A DNA stretch of 64,000 nt, from positions 72,609,741 through 72,673,740 of the forward strand of contig CM041465.1 of NCBI GenBank assembly GCA_023213395.1. The letters are read 5' to 3'. The DNA is from Cycas panzhihuaensis. Lineage: Eukaryota > Cycadophyta. Both the position numbers and the translations under genes were made by a program. Position 1 is the stretch's first letter, and each line of letters opens with the position of its first letter. Below are positions 42,881-56,030 of the stretch, one piece after another. A model generated the notes under the pieces. That model had not been told where the DNA came from. It saw only the letters and a program-made list of their open reading frames with translations, and ran no database searches.

Positions 42881-45800
42881 TTGTGGACCTCCTTTGTTTT
42901 CTAAGTTTCAGGGCCGGCAGAGCCGCCGCCCAGAAATAATACAGTTGCTTCACAGGTGCGTCTAGAGTTAAGCAGCAGCCTGCTAGCCTAATCAAAATCA
43001 GAGAGCTACAACATAAGGCCAAGGTTTTTGCCGTCTTATACTTATTTCCTCACAGGCTTAAGCTACCATTCAAGATCCTTGGATTCAAAAAAAAAGAAAA
43101 AATTAACTGAACAGATTCCCCAACTAGCTTTCTTCGCTATCCGAATAATTTCGGATTTACTTTCCAGCTTCTCTGGCCTCGAGGATGGTTTCAGAGAGCT
43201 CCCACACTGAGGAGATTTGGGGATTTCAGGACACACTACGCGTATCGAACCCTAAATATTTCATATATCAAACAGATCGGAATATGCCGATTCACGAACC
43301 GATCGAGGCATCTGAAGCTGCCCAATGGCGTTCTCGATCGACGGTTGCCACAGTGCTGATGTACGCAATTTTTAACGAGACTGATGATTGTTCCGGCCCC
43401 TCTTAACAGATACGGAGAACAGAAAACAATATGGAGGAAAATGAGAAGAGTCTAGAAGAAATACAAAGAAGATAAAGAAGCCTCCTCGTTCATTAAGATT
43501 TACAACGTCATAAATCATAAATTTTTGATAATATTAATGTTATTTGTCGTATCAATACTAATCCCGTTCATTTAGAGCTCTTTCTAACGGGTGGATTTTC
43601 CGACCGAGATTTGAATCGTGCTGCTTTCCCACCCACTCATTAACCTCGGGTTAAGGCTGGTCGCCGCGTCTCCACGTGCCGTATACCAACTTTTATCAGG
43701 GTTCCCGAAGGCACCGAACCCAACCCAACCCAACCCAACCCAGGGAGACGAACAAAGTGAAAACGCGTTGAGGTTGCTAATTATGAGAACGCGTACCGTC
43801 CGAGCATCATCTAATGCGACCCGCAACCGCATATTGTTCTTCCTTTTCTAGTTGTTCCTTCCCAACCTTGGGGTAGGAACCACGAGCATCGTTACTCCAT
43901 TGTGTGACATCCTTGCCACATAGCACAACCACAGCCCATTTAGAGCCCAAAGGTGCATACCACATGGTAATGAGGCTAAAATATATATATTATGCCTTCC
44001 AAAATGGCACACATGGATCATGCTTCAAGAAGTAACATTTGTAGTCTCTAGCACTATCATTGGTTGTATTTTCTATGTATGGAAACAAAAATGTTTGTTA
44101 TATGCATAATTTATTTCTTAGGCATGCGTAAATGCTTCCCAGTGTAGTGACCATCTATGTCAAGTGAGGCTTAATAGTGTTGAATGATATGTGAAGAAAA
44201 TATAACACCAATGCATCGATGCGATAACATGTTATTACATGTTCTTAGGGCAATGGTCATAAACACATCCTCATTGTTATGTGTCTGTGCAACGCCTCAA
44301 CCATGGTGAGCAAGACATTATTAATTTATTGGGTTTCTTCTACTTTGTATGCAGAGGAAACTACGAGACCATTGTCTCTAGCATGCTTACGTTAATTAGC
44401 AAGTTAAGGGTACCTTAGTGAAACCACACATACTTTCTCATTATCAGGTTTCACTATATAATCTCAAAATCATGTAAGGTTTTAATTACATGTGTGGAGA
44501 AGGGGAGAAATAAAAAAAATAAAAAAATTTACATTTATTTATATTTCCTTTCCTTTACATTATGGTATGGGAATCTTATGTATGTGCATTCTTTTGTTCT
44601 TTTTTAATTGAAGTGTGCCTTAGTGGGGTTTTGTGCTAACAATTTAAGTTGCCATCACCACCTACTAATCATGATGGATATGATTTGTTTGGAATACATG
44701 AAAGCTAAGGGCTATGATCAATGCAAAGCTAAATGTCTTACTATTATGTTTTATCTTCTAGTGGTGGTGTGTTCGCCTATTTCATAACAATCTAAAAAAG
44801 GCACCAATAAAGTTGGAATAACATGCATACATACATTTTCTTATATGTATACATGGTTGGACACGAGTTGGATTTTGGAATCTTTGAAACTATGTGTGTG
44901 TTGTCATGCCATGAATCTCACTTACGGGTTAGAGTCATACCCTTTGCAAGGCACTTTAATATGTGTAAGAGGGAGGGTGTGAAACTCTCTCTCCCTTTAC
45001 CTGATTGTAGTGGTCTCAATAAAATATGCCACAACAAAAGGAAACTGATGATGAAGTCAAAGGCATTATGTCTCAAATTGTCACAAATTTTGTTTGTAAA
45101 CTAAGGCGATGAATTCCATATGATAAAATACAATAATATATATGTAGAGAAACTTGAGTGGAAAAGGGAACCATTCCACTCATATATAGGGAAAGGTTTG
45201 AATTCAACCTAAGAGGAAGTTGCATCTATCATATGTTGACCTTCTGGAGTATAAAGGAGATAAGGTTCCTCAAGTTAACTAAAGAGAAAATAAAGTAAAT
45301 CTCAAGTAGGTTGTTTTTAGGGTTCATCCAATTGACCTTTGGCTCTTTTGAGGTGTTCTTTTATGCTATTTGCATTGTAATTTACAAGCAAAGGTTATAC
45401 TAGATTTTTTTTCTTTGTTTGTTTCTTTTCAATGATTTTACAATGGAAAGTTGAAGGAGAGTGCTACTCTATCTTATGGAAGTGTCAACTCCATATTCTT
45501 TATGATAAGAGATTCGATTTTTAATATTTTAGAAGAACAACCTATTGAGATTCATTTCAATTCCTATGTTGAATGAAGTCTAACCTCCTCAAGTTCATAA
45601 TGTTATTAGGGTCAAAAGGATAAGTCATTCCATACGAATCATTTTCATAACTTCTCTTATTTTTAGAGTTTCACAACATCGATTTGGGTCTTGAATGGCT
45701 ACTTCTTTAAGATATTGACATATATCTAGTATTAGCTCTTGGTTTATTCTTATCTTTCTTGATGAAAAAGTATTTTGTAGGAAGATGAACTTAGTTTAGA

Positions 45801-46928
45801 CATACTATCCACACCCCTTGAGAATGTACTTAGTAGTCTAAACATGAACTAGATACTTTTCTTGAACAATCTAAATTCTAAGTATTTAATTTAACTTGTA
45901 GGTCATTTTTCTCTTAATTGATAAAGAAGTTCACGTCAAGGTAGATGAACCTAGACAATAATGCGTATTAAATACATTAAATATAAATGGGTCCTACAAA
46001 AGACAAATTGAGATTTTATATAGATAAAATCAAAATCTTGATAGTAGTTAAGATAATTTGGCCCATATATAAGGCCTTAGCTTTTACCTTTGATTGTGTT
46101 GTTGACAAAGAAAGTACATGCCTTAAAGCTTTAGAAATTTACACATAACATTTTATAATTTAACACTCCCTAGTTCAAGTTATATCATTAAATGTAAGAG
46201 TGAGAAATGACTTTATCCACTCACATGATTAAGGTGCTCATTTAAGCTTTAAGACTACCCTCCTTATCGTTCTCCTTATAAGCAACTTTTAAATAATATA
46301 ATATAGATGTCTTAAATAAAAATAATAATAATTTAACTACCTTCATAGGTAATGCTAGTTTTATAATCATATTTTAACTTCAAATATGTATTCAATATAC
46401 ATCTATGCATAATGTGTATTTGAGAATATATATGTTTAGTGGAGATTGAAAATGACATAGGGATATGCCTTGACCATACATATTAGGTTAAGAATGTCAA
46501 GGTAAATTGAGCTTTAGATAAGATATAAGCCATCACTCGAAGAAAAATGAATTATTCAAAGATAAAATTATCTTAAAATAAGATTATCTTCAAACAATAA
46601 TTAGAAGAGGATTTATATCTTAGAGGCATATCAGTATTAATTGCAATGATGTGTTAAGTTATAGTTATTAACATTTCTTTACCTTACTACTTGTATATAT
46701 TCTACTATATTACTACAGAAGGAACTAGCTAAATTTACTTCAGTAATATTAAATCAACATTAAAAGCAAATAGCCAAATTTTATAAGCATAAATTAGAAT
46801 TAATCGAGACAAAATTTATCAAGTTATTAGTTAATTTAAATTTGATAAGAAACCATACCAACATAAATTTAATCATTATATAATCATTTCTTAATTATAC
46901 AATTAATGCATCCTTTAAGAAATATTTT
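42881..46928. other. Upstream flank of DUF789 and AT-rich DNA without recognised genes
   Basis: The first few hundred bases must hold the DUF789 5' UTR and promoter; I cannot place a TATA box with confidence. A (CCCAA)n-like run of four to five units lies near 43718-43741. A 93-codon frame at 44823-45104 and other short frames match nothing known. No LTR pair or terminal inverted repeat was found. Confidence 0.4.
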
Positions 46929-47210
46929 TGTTGGAATAATGCCCATATTGGGGCTTGTATCCATCTTGGAGAGATTACTCGCATTGGGGTGATAACCTAG
47001 ATTGATGAAGATACTTTGGTGGCAGCATGTCAAGCATTTGTTAATGCTAATCGGCGGTAAACTTTGAGAGATATGCAAAATCCTTCTCAATCCTGTCTAT
47101 TTATTCATGGGGTCTGATGACTCTAGTATTCATCAATACTACCATCTTTATGGATTGATGGTTCTCCCTTTCTTGTATTTTCATTCTACTCCCTTTATCC
47201 TATGATTCCA
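46929..47210 (+). repeat. Element H: copia-type 5' LTR
   Basis: The 282 bp sequence starts TGTTGGAATAATGCCCATAT, a typical LTR start, and ends GATTCCA, five bases before a TGGTATCA primer site. No second LTR is present because element D interrupts the interior at 47845. Confidence 0.65.
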
Positions 47211-47215
47211 TTATT

Positions 47216-47228
47216 TGGTATCATAGTC
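47216..47228 (+). other. Element H primer-binding site (tRNA-iMet, degenerate)
   Basis: TGGTATCATAGTC matches the initiator-Met primer TGGTATCAGAGC at its first eight bases and supports the LTR call. Confidence 0.65.
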
Positions 47229-47844
47229 AGTTTCCCTATTTGAAGAGTTAACGTCTAGGCATTCAAAGTCATTGCTTAAGTGTTCAGAGCCATATTTGAG
47301 AAGCCATGTATGGAGGAGTCTTGTGAAGAGTATGTTGCATGCGCTATTGGTATATTTATTTTATCATTCAATCTTTTGATCTTTCTCATAAGTCTATTTA
47401 CAATATTTATGAAGAGTGCTCCTGTACTATCTTTAGTCTCTCGCCCAAGTTTTGTTCATGAGATCACATGCTCACATACTGCTTTCCTAGAAGGCCATCT
47501 CTTTATTAAGTCTACATTGTGCTATGACTCTTTGTATCTAAACTTTATGTCTGTCAAACTAACTAAGTTTAATCGTATGGGATCTATAATCAAGTAATCT
47601 TCTATTTATTTTAATGAAATTTATTTGTCTTGTGTGTGTGTCATGATGTATGAATGTCATGGTGAGAAAGTGCTTGCAAAGACATTATAATATAACAAAA
47701 ATATATTAGAGAACAACTGTTAGGAGTATAGCTCTTTTTTTGGAAACTTCATTTACTATTTAACAAATTAGTCCTATGATATCTGCTCTCAAAAGCCTAT
47801 TAATCATAACAAAAGCAATTTATGATACCAAACTAATTGCCATC
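47229..47844 (+). other. Element H leader, truncated
   Basis: This is internal sequence downstream of the primer site. The 105-codon frame at 47280-47597 has no recognisable gag motif. The element is cut at 47845 by element D. Confidence 0.4.
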
Positions 47845-49175
47845 TGGTTCATGGCTACTAGGAATGGACATGGGCAAGTCGACTCAGGTAAGTGTAGGTA
47901 TGTTTCTATCCTTACTCTTATTAGTTCTGGAGAGGTTGATTGAAGCACGTCATCTACGTTGCATGATGACTAACTTACTGCACAACCACTATGCATTCAC
48001 TACTTAGTTATATTGCATTATAGCACCTTTTCAGCCTATGACGATCTAGGGATACATATCCCATGGTGCTCCATAACCCTCCTCCTTGCTTCCACAATGC
48101 TCCCAAGTACTGCTTGGCTCTCGTAGCCCAATCACATCATCTGTCGGCGTATCCTGACCCCTGCCATCTCGCCTAGGCTTAATTGTCATCTTGTGTCTAT
48201 TTGTTGTCTTTTTGGGGAACCTTTCACTACCATTATTTATTCGTTGTGCCCTCCCTAAGCCCCACAACTCTTTCTTGCTACCTAGGTAGAGTACCATGTT
48301 TCTTTGGGCTTAAGTTTCCCCTCTTTTTGGAGCCCATGGGCTCTCCTCCCTTTGTTTCTCTTATGTTTCTACTGCACCACGTTAAACTTCGTGGTACCGC
48401 TATAAACTTTGCAGGGCGATTGTCCATAATTATTATTTTTTATTTGCCACAGCTAATTTCACATTTATTGCAAAATTGCCATGTGGCAGTGACTTATTCT
48501 CGACCTAGGCCGAACCCTAATCGCTTCATCAACTTCTCAGCCAGGTACCATCCTCTTGCAACTCCAAACACACGATTATAGGCTTGCAACGTGGCCAGCT
48601 AAGGGAAGATCATGCTCTAAGCACTTTATCAAGTACCAATTATCTTCCTCACTCCAGTTTTTCTTCCAACTCGCTACTCTATTGGGGTTTTCACCTGCAA
48701 ACCCCACAGGGTTAGCTGTTCTACCCTATTCCACAGGTGGATCTACCTCAGATCCTCCCACAACAAATATTTCTAAGTCAGTACTTTGCTTCCCTTCCTT
48801 TAAGCAACACAAATATTATTTGTCAATACATTTGTAGTAACTTTTCCCTTCCTTTCTACTGCAAACGGGAGGCAAACCCTCCCCTTCTTAAGTGTTTCTT
48901 TTCTCCTTCCTACTCCTTTCTAGTTTCTTTAAGGAGGCAACAAGGAAGAGGCATTTACAAAGAGTGAAAGGAGCAAAGGCAAGGTTCTGTACCCAACAAG
49001 CCTTCTCCTTAAGGGAAGCCTCCTTCTCTCCTCACCTCTTCCTTCTCCGTACCTTCCTTGAGTTCCCAAAGGGTCGTCCGAAGGAAGATCATTGTTGGTA
49101 GCAGCATAGCAGCCCATTGTTGCACTTGCTACCAACTCAGCAGATCCTATACGAGTGGGGTTTCAACCCCCACTC
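47845..49175 (+). repeat. Element D partial LTR copy in tandem with the 5' LTR
   Basis: 1,331 bp starting TGGTTCATGGCTACTAGG aligns with the first ~1.48 kb of 49176 onward. Shared blocks include GCCTATGACGATCTAGGGAT, GCCACAGCTAATTTCA, AAAATTGCCATGTGGCAGT and CACCCAACAAGCCTTCTCCT in the second copy (TACCCAACAAGCC in the first). It ends abruptly at the TG of the next LTR. Confidence 0.8.
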
Positions 49176-52100
49176 TGTTTCCCAGCTACCGGGAATGGGC
49201 ATGGGCGAGTCAACTCAAGTAAGTACAGGTACGCTTCTATCCCCTACCATTATCAATTCTAAGAAAGATAGATTAAAGTGTTTCTTTTATATCGCATGAC
49301 GATTGATTCATTGTATGACCATTATACATCTATTGCTTGATTACGTTGCATCATATTACTTTAGCCTATGACGATCTAGGGATATGCATCCCATGGCACT
49401 CCACGACCCTCCTTCGTGTCTCCACGATGCTTCCAAGTACCAGTTGGCTTATGTAGCCCAATGACATCACCCATCGACTTACGTCGACCCCTACCACCCT
49501 CCCTAGGCATGGTTAGCGTCCTCCATATATTTGTTGACTTTTCTGGAAATTATAGCCCCTAATACTTATCTGTTATATATTCCCCTAGTCCCATAACTAT
49601 TTCTTGCCACTTGGACAGAGTACCATGCCCCTCTAGGCCTGAGTTCCCCCCTTTTTTTGAGCTTCCAAGCTTCTCTCTTTTATTTTTGCCTATGTATCTA
49701 CCACATCGTGATGAACACTGCGGTACCACTGTAAACTTAGTGGTATCACAAAGTTTACCACGGGGTGATTGTCATAATTTATTTTTTAAAATCTGCCACA
49801 GCTAATTTCATATTTATTATAAAATTGCCATGTGGCAGTAAATTATTCCTGGCTCAGGTTAAAACCTAATTACTCGATTGAGCTAGGGTTAGGTTTAAAA
49901 ACCCAAAACAAACCTCATTTCACCCTCTTCTTGGCTCTGTCACTCAAGTTTTTCATACCACTCTTCAGAAATACCCTGGAACAAGACAGGTCTGCCATTA
50001 TCAACTTCTCAGTTAGCCACCAGCCCTCTGCAGCTCCAGATCCATAGCAGGAGGCCTACGACGTGGCCAGTAAAGGGAATGGCACATTCTAAGTTCTTCA
50101 TCAAGTGCAGATCTTCCATTTCACTCTAAGTTTCTTTCAGCTTGTTGCTCCTTTGGGGTTTCAATTGCAAACCCCATAGGGATGGCCTCTTTCTCTAATT
50201 TCTCAAGTAGGTCTACCCCTGATCTACCCACAACAGGTACCTCTAAGCTTTCTATTTCTCTTTCCCTCTTTTTAAACATTATAAAAGTCATTTATCACAC
50301 TTTTGCAACATTTTTTTTCCTAATTTCTTGATGTAAATGGGAGGCAAACCCTCCTTTCCTCACTTGTTTCATATTTCCTTCCAACTCCTTCTTGGTTTCT
50401 CCAAAGAGGCAGTAAGGAAGAGGCTTTCACAGAGAGTGAAAGGAGTAGAGGCAGGGTTTTGCACCCAACAAGCCTTCTCCTCAAAGGCACCCCCCTTCTC
50501 TCCCTATCTCTTCCTTCTCCATGTCTCCCTTGGGTTTCTAAGGGGCTATTGGAAAGGAGATTGCCATTGGCAGTAGCATATGCAGCCCATTGTTGTGCTT
50601 GCTATCAGCCTCACAGGCCCTATACAAGTGGGATTTTAGCCCCATACCACACCCTGCTTGTCTCTTGGTGTTAGGCTTCATTGAAGTTGCAAAAATTACA
50701 CTTTGTAACTTTTGCAACATTGACGATAAACACAACTTTATCTACAACTTGTTGCTTGCATTCTAAGAGCTTTGTTGCATCTGTCTCCTTTCGTCTTCTT
50801 GGTACTTAGACAGCGTGGAACATTTCTTACCTAGAGGGTTAGCCATTCCGAGGCTAGCCACCCTCCTTCTCCTCTTAGCCCCCCCTTTTCCCTTATTGTT
50901 TGCAAAATAGCATAAAAGGAACTAAGAGTGGTTTTGTGCTGAAAATATTTCTTTTGGTTAAAATACCGTATATCATATTATTTTGCATATTGTACATCTA
51001 TCCTATGTATACTTGTCGCCCCTTGGGAAAGGGCAAATGTCACTTGATAGCAGGTTTCTTTCTTACTGTGTGAGGAGAGGAAGAAGGGAATCTCGATCCA
51101 GGTACGTCCCCACCTTTCCAACCATTGTTTCTTTTGGGTCTTTAAGTTGCAAGATATAATGGTAATTGCTTTTGTTTTTTTTTTCTGCAATACTTTCTTT
51201 CTCTTTTCATTTCCTTTTGACTTGGGGTAAGGTAAGGGAGCCCCACCCCTCTTTGTTGGCACCATTCCGTTGCGTCGTCCGTGGTTGGGGTAGAATGAGG
51301 AAAGCAAGCACAACAAGGACAACGCTACTATCGGCCACCTAGTTCCAAGTACACCTTCTGCTTCCCTTAATCCTCCTCTCCTTACTTTCTTTCTTTCACC
51401 CACACATCATTTAAGAAAAAGGAAATGAAGAAGAACTAGTTTAGGTCATTTGCGCTTATTAGCTAGTTTGCCTGCTTGCTTGATAAAGTGCATGTAACTA
51501 GAATCATATACATTTATACGCCTACTTGGTTGCATTGCTTGTTGAACTTGCATCTTTTGCATATGTCTCATATTATATAGCTACCTTGTTATCTCTCTTT
51601 CTTTCGTGTTTAAAAGATGATGAGAGTGAGGTTATATGTGTGAGAGACAAACAAGTGAGAACTTTGTATTATTTCCTTAACTTAGCAACTTTTTGTATAT
51701 AAGGACATATTATTGCATGCACCATAATTCCTCTACACTACTCTACATTATAACCAACAAACATAAACCTTGAGACACTCCTTTCATTGGTTCCTATCTC
51801 TAGGATCCTTTTGGATTTGGTGCCCTAAGGGCATCTCCCATTTTAGGTTGCCTTTTTTATCTTCTCTACCCATCCCAGATCACCTTAGTGTGGCTTTTAG
51901 GTTGATTCCACACCTGTGAGATTAGTCATCCTCCTAATCCCTCATGTGTGCGAGCCATTCTTCTTCTCTACTTAAAGCCACCTCTTTCACATCCTCTTTT
52001 CCACGTGAGGAGCCATTCCCTTGCTTTTCCTTTCCTCCTTCCTTCGGCCACCCAAGAACAAGAGGGCCCTTCTCTTTGAGGTTACTCAGGAAGCCGAGGA

Positions 52101-52315
52101 TATTCCTCACATACTCATCACTCCTAATCGAGGTAGAGTTACTTCAAAGGAGTTTATGTGCCATTTACGGGTCCCAAACCTGCGTTCCAACACACAGATG
52201 CCCTTTGTGGATGATTTCCTTCACTTACCCCACATATCCTTAGCCTTGAAACCTTCTATTATTTGGCTTGATGTTGTCCAAGTGTAGTTAACCTCCCCTT
52301 AGAGGTGCGATTCCA
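49176..52315 (+). repeat. Element D 5' LTR
   Basis: It starts TGTTTCCCAGCTACCGGGAA, closely matching the C and E LTR starts (TGTTTCCCAATTATTGGGAA and TGTTTCCTAGCTACTGGGAG), and ends GATTCCA one base before the primer site. It contains a CGGTACC palindromic module (49717-49767). The 3' LTR is not in the window, so the extent rests on the start motif and the primer site. Confidence 0.65.
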
Positions 52316-52316
52316 G

Positions 52317-52334
52317 TGGCGACCATATTAGGGA
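52317..52334 (+). other. Element D primer-binding site
   Basis: TGGCGACCATATTAGGGA is nearly identical to element C's primer site and fixes the 5' LTR boundary. Confidence 0.8.
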
Positions 52335-52619
52335 GCTGCCATTAAGGGATTGATCCTCTCTTCCTTTCTTGTTGGTACTACCTCCTTTCTGATAGCTCTC
52401 CTTGATTTGTTGGGCAGCCCCCAACACTTGCATCTTATTATCCTTTTTTCTTTCTTCTAATCTCCAGGCAGAACTTGTATGCGACTATTCTCACATCATT
52501 TATGAGGCCTTCCCCCTTTGTTGGAAGACCCCATTTATCATCCCCTTCCTTTGTCAAATTCAAATTTGACCATGGAAGGCTTCCCTTCGGATTAGGTATA
52601 TTATGCCTACATATCTGAA

Positions 52620-54960
52620 TCCCATGAGCCATCTACCTCTTTCCAAGGGTCCACCTAAGAGTGTGAGAACCCTATCACTTACTCGGGTGACCAAGAGCAC
52701 CCACAAGTCCACCACCTCTCCACTCACGAGGTGGATGTATCATCTCCCCTAGAGTACCATCATTTTGATGGTGATCCTCATGAGGACTGCCCTGTGGGGT
52801 TTGCCTCATATGAGGACCCCTCTACCTCTTATGATTAGGTGGACACCCCTCCCGAAGATGTCGTGGAAGCCCTAAATTAGTGCTTCCAGGTCACCCGTCT
52901 CCAATTACATCCAAAGTAGTTCGAGAACATCCTGTGAAGAATTGCGCTTCCTTCTTCTACATCCGCTCCACCTCATCTATCCCGTTCGACTCCCTTGCCT
53001 ACAACAAAGACATCCCTTGCTTCAACTTCCTCTCCTTGTGGTCTATGCTCCTTAGGAACCACCCAAGGCGTATCCTCTTCCCAACTTGGGTTGAGTATGC
53101 CTCTTTCCAGTCAAACAACTACAATCCAACCAACCATTATTTTTCTGCCTCCTATTAGATCTAGGGGACCTACATACGCCCCTACTTCTAGCTGTGTGCG
53201 GCCCGTCCACACACATTCTTAACTGTAACCTAGGGATCCTTCCCTCTACGTACCTTCAGGTTATACTTCTCAACCATGGGGGCATGGTAAGGGAAATCCC
53301 CTTCTAGTTTATGGGGTAGACCCTTTGTATCCATATGGTGTCGCTCCACCTATGGGCAGCTCATATGGGCAAAACCCGGTTCTGCAGCCCTCCATTCCAT
53401 CCTCTTATGCTTTTTCACATGTTACGCCTTCACAAGGAGGTCAAGCCCCTCCCCAAGGCATTATCTCTCAAGCTCCTTTCCGATAAGAGGTGTTTTCCCA
53501 AGGAGGGATGGGTCCCTCGTACCCACCCCCTCCTATGCAAATTCCCTCAAATGCGAGATTAGCTCCTTCCCACCAAACGGGAGGAGGTCAATATCCCCTT
53601 TCGAACCAAGTCTCTTAAGGAGGGTTTGGGCAACCTTGTCCACCTCCTCTCCCGTCTTTCATTGATCCTATGGTCCAATTAAGGGTACACCCTTTTATGG
53701 ACTATAGATCAACACCTTTATCTATTGAGATGCTAAGAACCAACTTACTGCCTCACCCTCTTAAGGTTCCCAAATTTGATGCAACCTCATCGTAAGACCC
53801 AATGGAGCATGTTAGAAGTTTTTATATGCCATGCATCAATTATTAGGCATATGACCATATCCTCATGGAACTCTTCCCACGCTCTCTCCAAGGCGATGCC
53901 CTTAAGTGGTTCTATCGCATGCTAGAACATTCTATTTATTCATTCCAATAACTCGTGGATGAATTCGTCAACTATTTTGACGTAGCTCGTCCTTTTGAGA
54001 GTGGGATGAAAGCCTTCTTGTCCCTTAAACAAGGTTACAATGAGATGAATCGTGACTTTATGAGACGCTTTCATGATCTACTTCACTCTACTAAGGCAAC
54101 CCTACCTAAGGAGTTAAAGAGAGATCTCTTTATTAACACCCTTCGCCCAAAAGTCAGTCCTTAAAATGGGGGCAACGATGTGCAACTCTGCCATAGCCAA
54201 GTGCTTGGTACTTGAGGCCATTGAGATCCAGGTGAGTTTCAAGAAGCCTCTCAAATCCTCACAATGACATGAGGCACCTCCACCACCCTGTGAAACTAAA
54301 GTCCAACAGCCTCTTAGGTCTTCTTCTCACCCAATAGAAAAGACCTTGGAGCCCCTAACCTCTGCTATGCATTCTTTCGAATGTACCATAAAGGAGTTTA
54401 AACTCCAAGCCCCTTCATCCCCCACTTCACATAGACCAGTCCATCAAGCTTCCTAAGCTGCCCCCCCCCAAGGGTAGTAAAACCCATCCTTCTCAAACGA
54501 GGAAGCTTGATTCCTCCCTAAAGAAGAAGTTGTGTTCTGTCTATGGGGAGTGCTTCTATAAAGATTTACAATATAGGGCCTAGCACCCTACGACTGCCCC
54601 TCAATGTGACTCTTCCCCCAAATGGGCGTCTAGGCCCAACTTAGACCAACGCGTCCATAAAGATCCTTTCCCCAAGCACGATGAGCGCGATTGCAATACC
54701 CAACAAAAGGGTAACCCAAATAGAGGGAGGTCCCCAAACCCTCACCCTTCATAAGCCAAAGGGAAGGGTATAAGGAACTCGTTATCTTTTTTTGGTTCTC
54801 CTGACCACCGCACTTCTTCACCCTCTCGATCCCAAAACAAGGGAAAGAGAGTCATTCAAATGCTTGAGACCACCTTGTTATATGCCTTAACTTGGTCCTA
54901 AGCAGCTAAAGAGGCAAACAATGCCTCTTCTTCCATGTCTCACCTTGATCCTCTTCTGGA
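52620..54960 (+). pseudogene. Element D gag
   Basis: Plus-strand landmarks, in C's order, are SLYVPSGYTSQPWG, LVYGVDPLYPYGVAPP, VHPFMDYRSTPLSIEMLRTN, then the capsid core LVDEFVNYFDVARPFESGMK, LSLKQGYNEMNRDFMRRFHD and LHSTKATLPKELKRDLFINT (53955-54164 in one frame). The knuckle-like CSVYGECFYKD and the basic region RDCNTQQKGNPNRGRSP follow. Stops occur throughout. The exact N-terminus is unclear. Confidence 0.8.
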
Positions 54961-56030
54961 AGTCCCTAATCCAGAAATCAACATACTTCCCAACACCCAT
55001 CTACCCTAGTCATTACGATTTTTGAAGGGCGCTTCCCCAACCTACCGTGAAAGGTAAGCCCTTCTTTATCGTTGATGAGCTTCACATCGTCGCATGGGGA
55101 TGTCCATGATGGACGTCTTGAGAAGCTACCCTGAGCAACGTGCTCTTCTTCTTGAAGCTCTTGGCCAACAAGTTTCTTCCATCTATGCTATAGGCACCAC
55201 CTCCCATGGACCACCTATCATCTTGTTTGATCCTTAAGATCTCTCGTCTCCTAGTGAATAAGAGAAGCTTTTGCATTACCCATTCGTCATTTTCGTTGAT
55301 ACTCCTGATTTTATCATAAAGAGGACCATCATAAATAATGGCTCATCAATTAATGTTATGCCTATGCGCATGCTTAAGGAGCTAGGCATAGTAGCTCTTG
55401 AGTCCATCCCTTGGAAATGCCAAGGATATAATGAGACTGAGAAGTCCCCCTTAGGGATAGTCTCCCTTTCACTCACCTTAGGAGGGAAGACCATTTATGT
55501 AGATGTTATTGTACTCGATATCGATGTGGAGTATAACCTCTTATTGGGCCGATTATGGCTCGACCAAATGGGAGCAATATGCTCCTCACATTGGGGGCAA
55601 GTTAAGTTTATCCATGAAGGATGAGTTAAGGTTGCCACCCATGAGCCTCTGCCATCTTACACTTCTCACCTAGCCTGCCAGTTTATCTTCAATGATGAAG
55701 ATAGTGATCATGAGGAGACTATCCCTTCTATGGGGATCCTTTTTTAGGAGATTGACCTTCATCAAATAGAACCTATGCCTTATCATGAGCCAAACCTAGT
55801 CAGGTTTACCACTATTAGTGTAAGTAGCTACGGTTACTTAGTTGTCATGGGTGACTCTGAATCAGATAGTGAGAGCATTGAGCCCCCTCTTCAGTGTGTC
55901 ACCCTAGTTTTATGCATACCTGGGGAGATATCCCAATCAGATATTTCCTCTTCTCTTTATTCTACATTAGCTTGCGAGCCGCTGGTACCGAACCAACCAC
56001 TTCTTTCATCTTCTTGCCCTCTCTGAGCAG
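54961..56030 (+). pseudogene. Element D retropepsin and tail
   Basis: The open part (55271-55624) encodes FVDTPDFIIKRTIINNGSS, NVMPMRMLKELGI and VEYNLLLGRLWLDQMGAICS, the two ends of a Tat-type retropepsin. The catalytic Asp codon (55334-55336) is AAT, Asn, as in element C. An acidic segment GDSESDSES follows. Coding similarity ends near 56030, where RT would be expected. Confidence 0.75.

Noticed and set aside
43185-43406. 73-codon plus-strand frame upstream of DUF789
   Set aside because: There is no homology that I recognise and it lies where the DUF789 5' UTR or promoter is expected.
43718-43741. CCCAA repeats as a possible telomere-like sequence
   Set aside because: Plant telomere repeats are CCCTAAA; only four to five CCCAA units are present.
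45480-46200. Weak similarity to the G interior (an AAGAAAGT.CATGCCTT block near 33850 and 46110)
   Set aside because: The match is short and AT-rich, and no terminal repeats support a second element.
52021-52287. An 88-codon frame just before the element D primer site
   Set aside because: It lies inside the inferred LTR, has no recognised domain and no counterpart in C or E.
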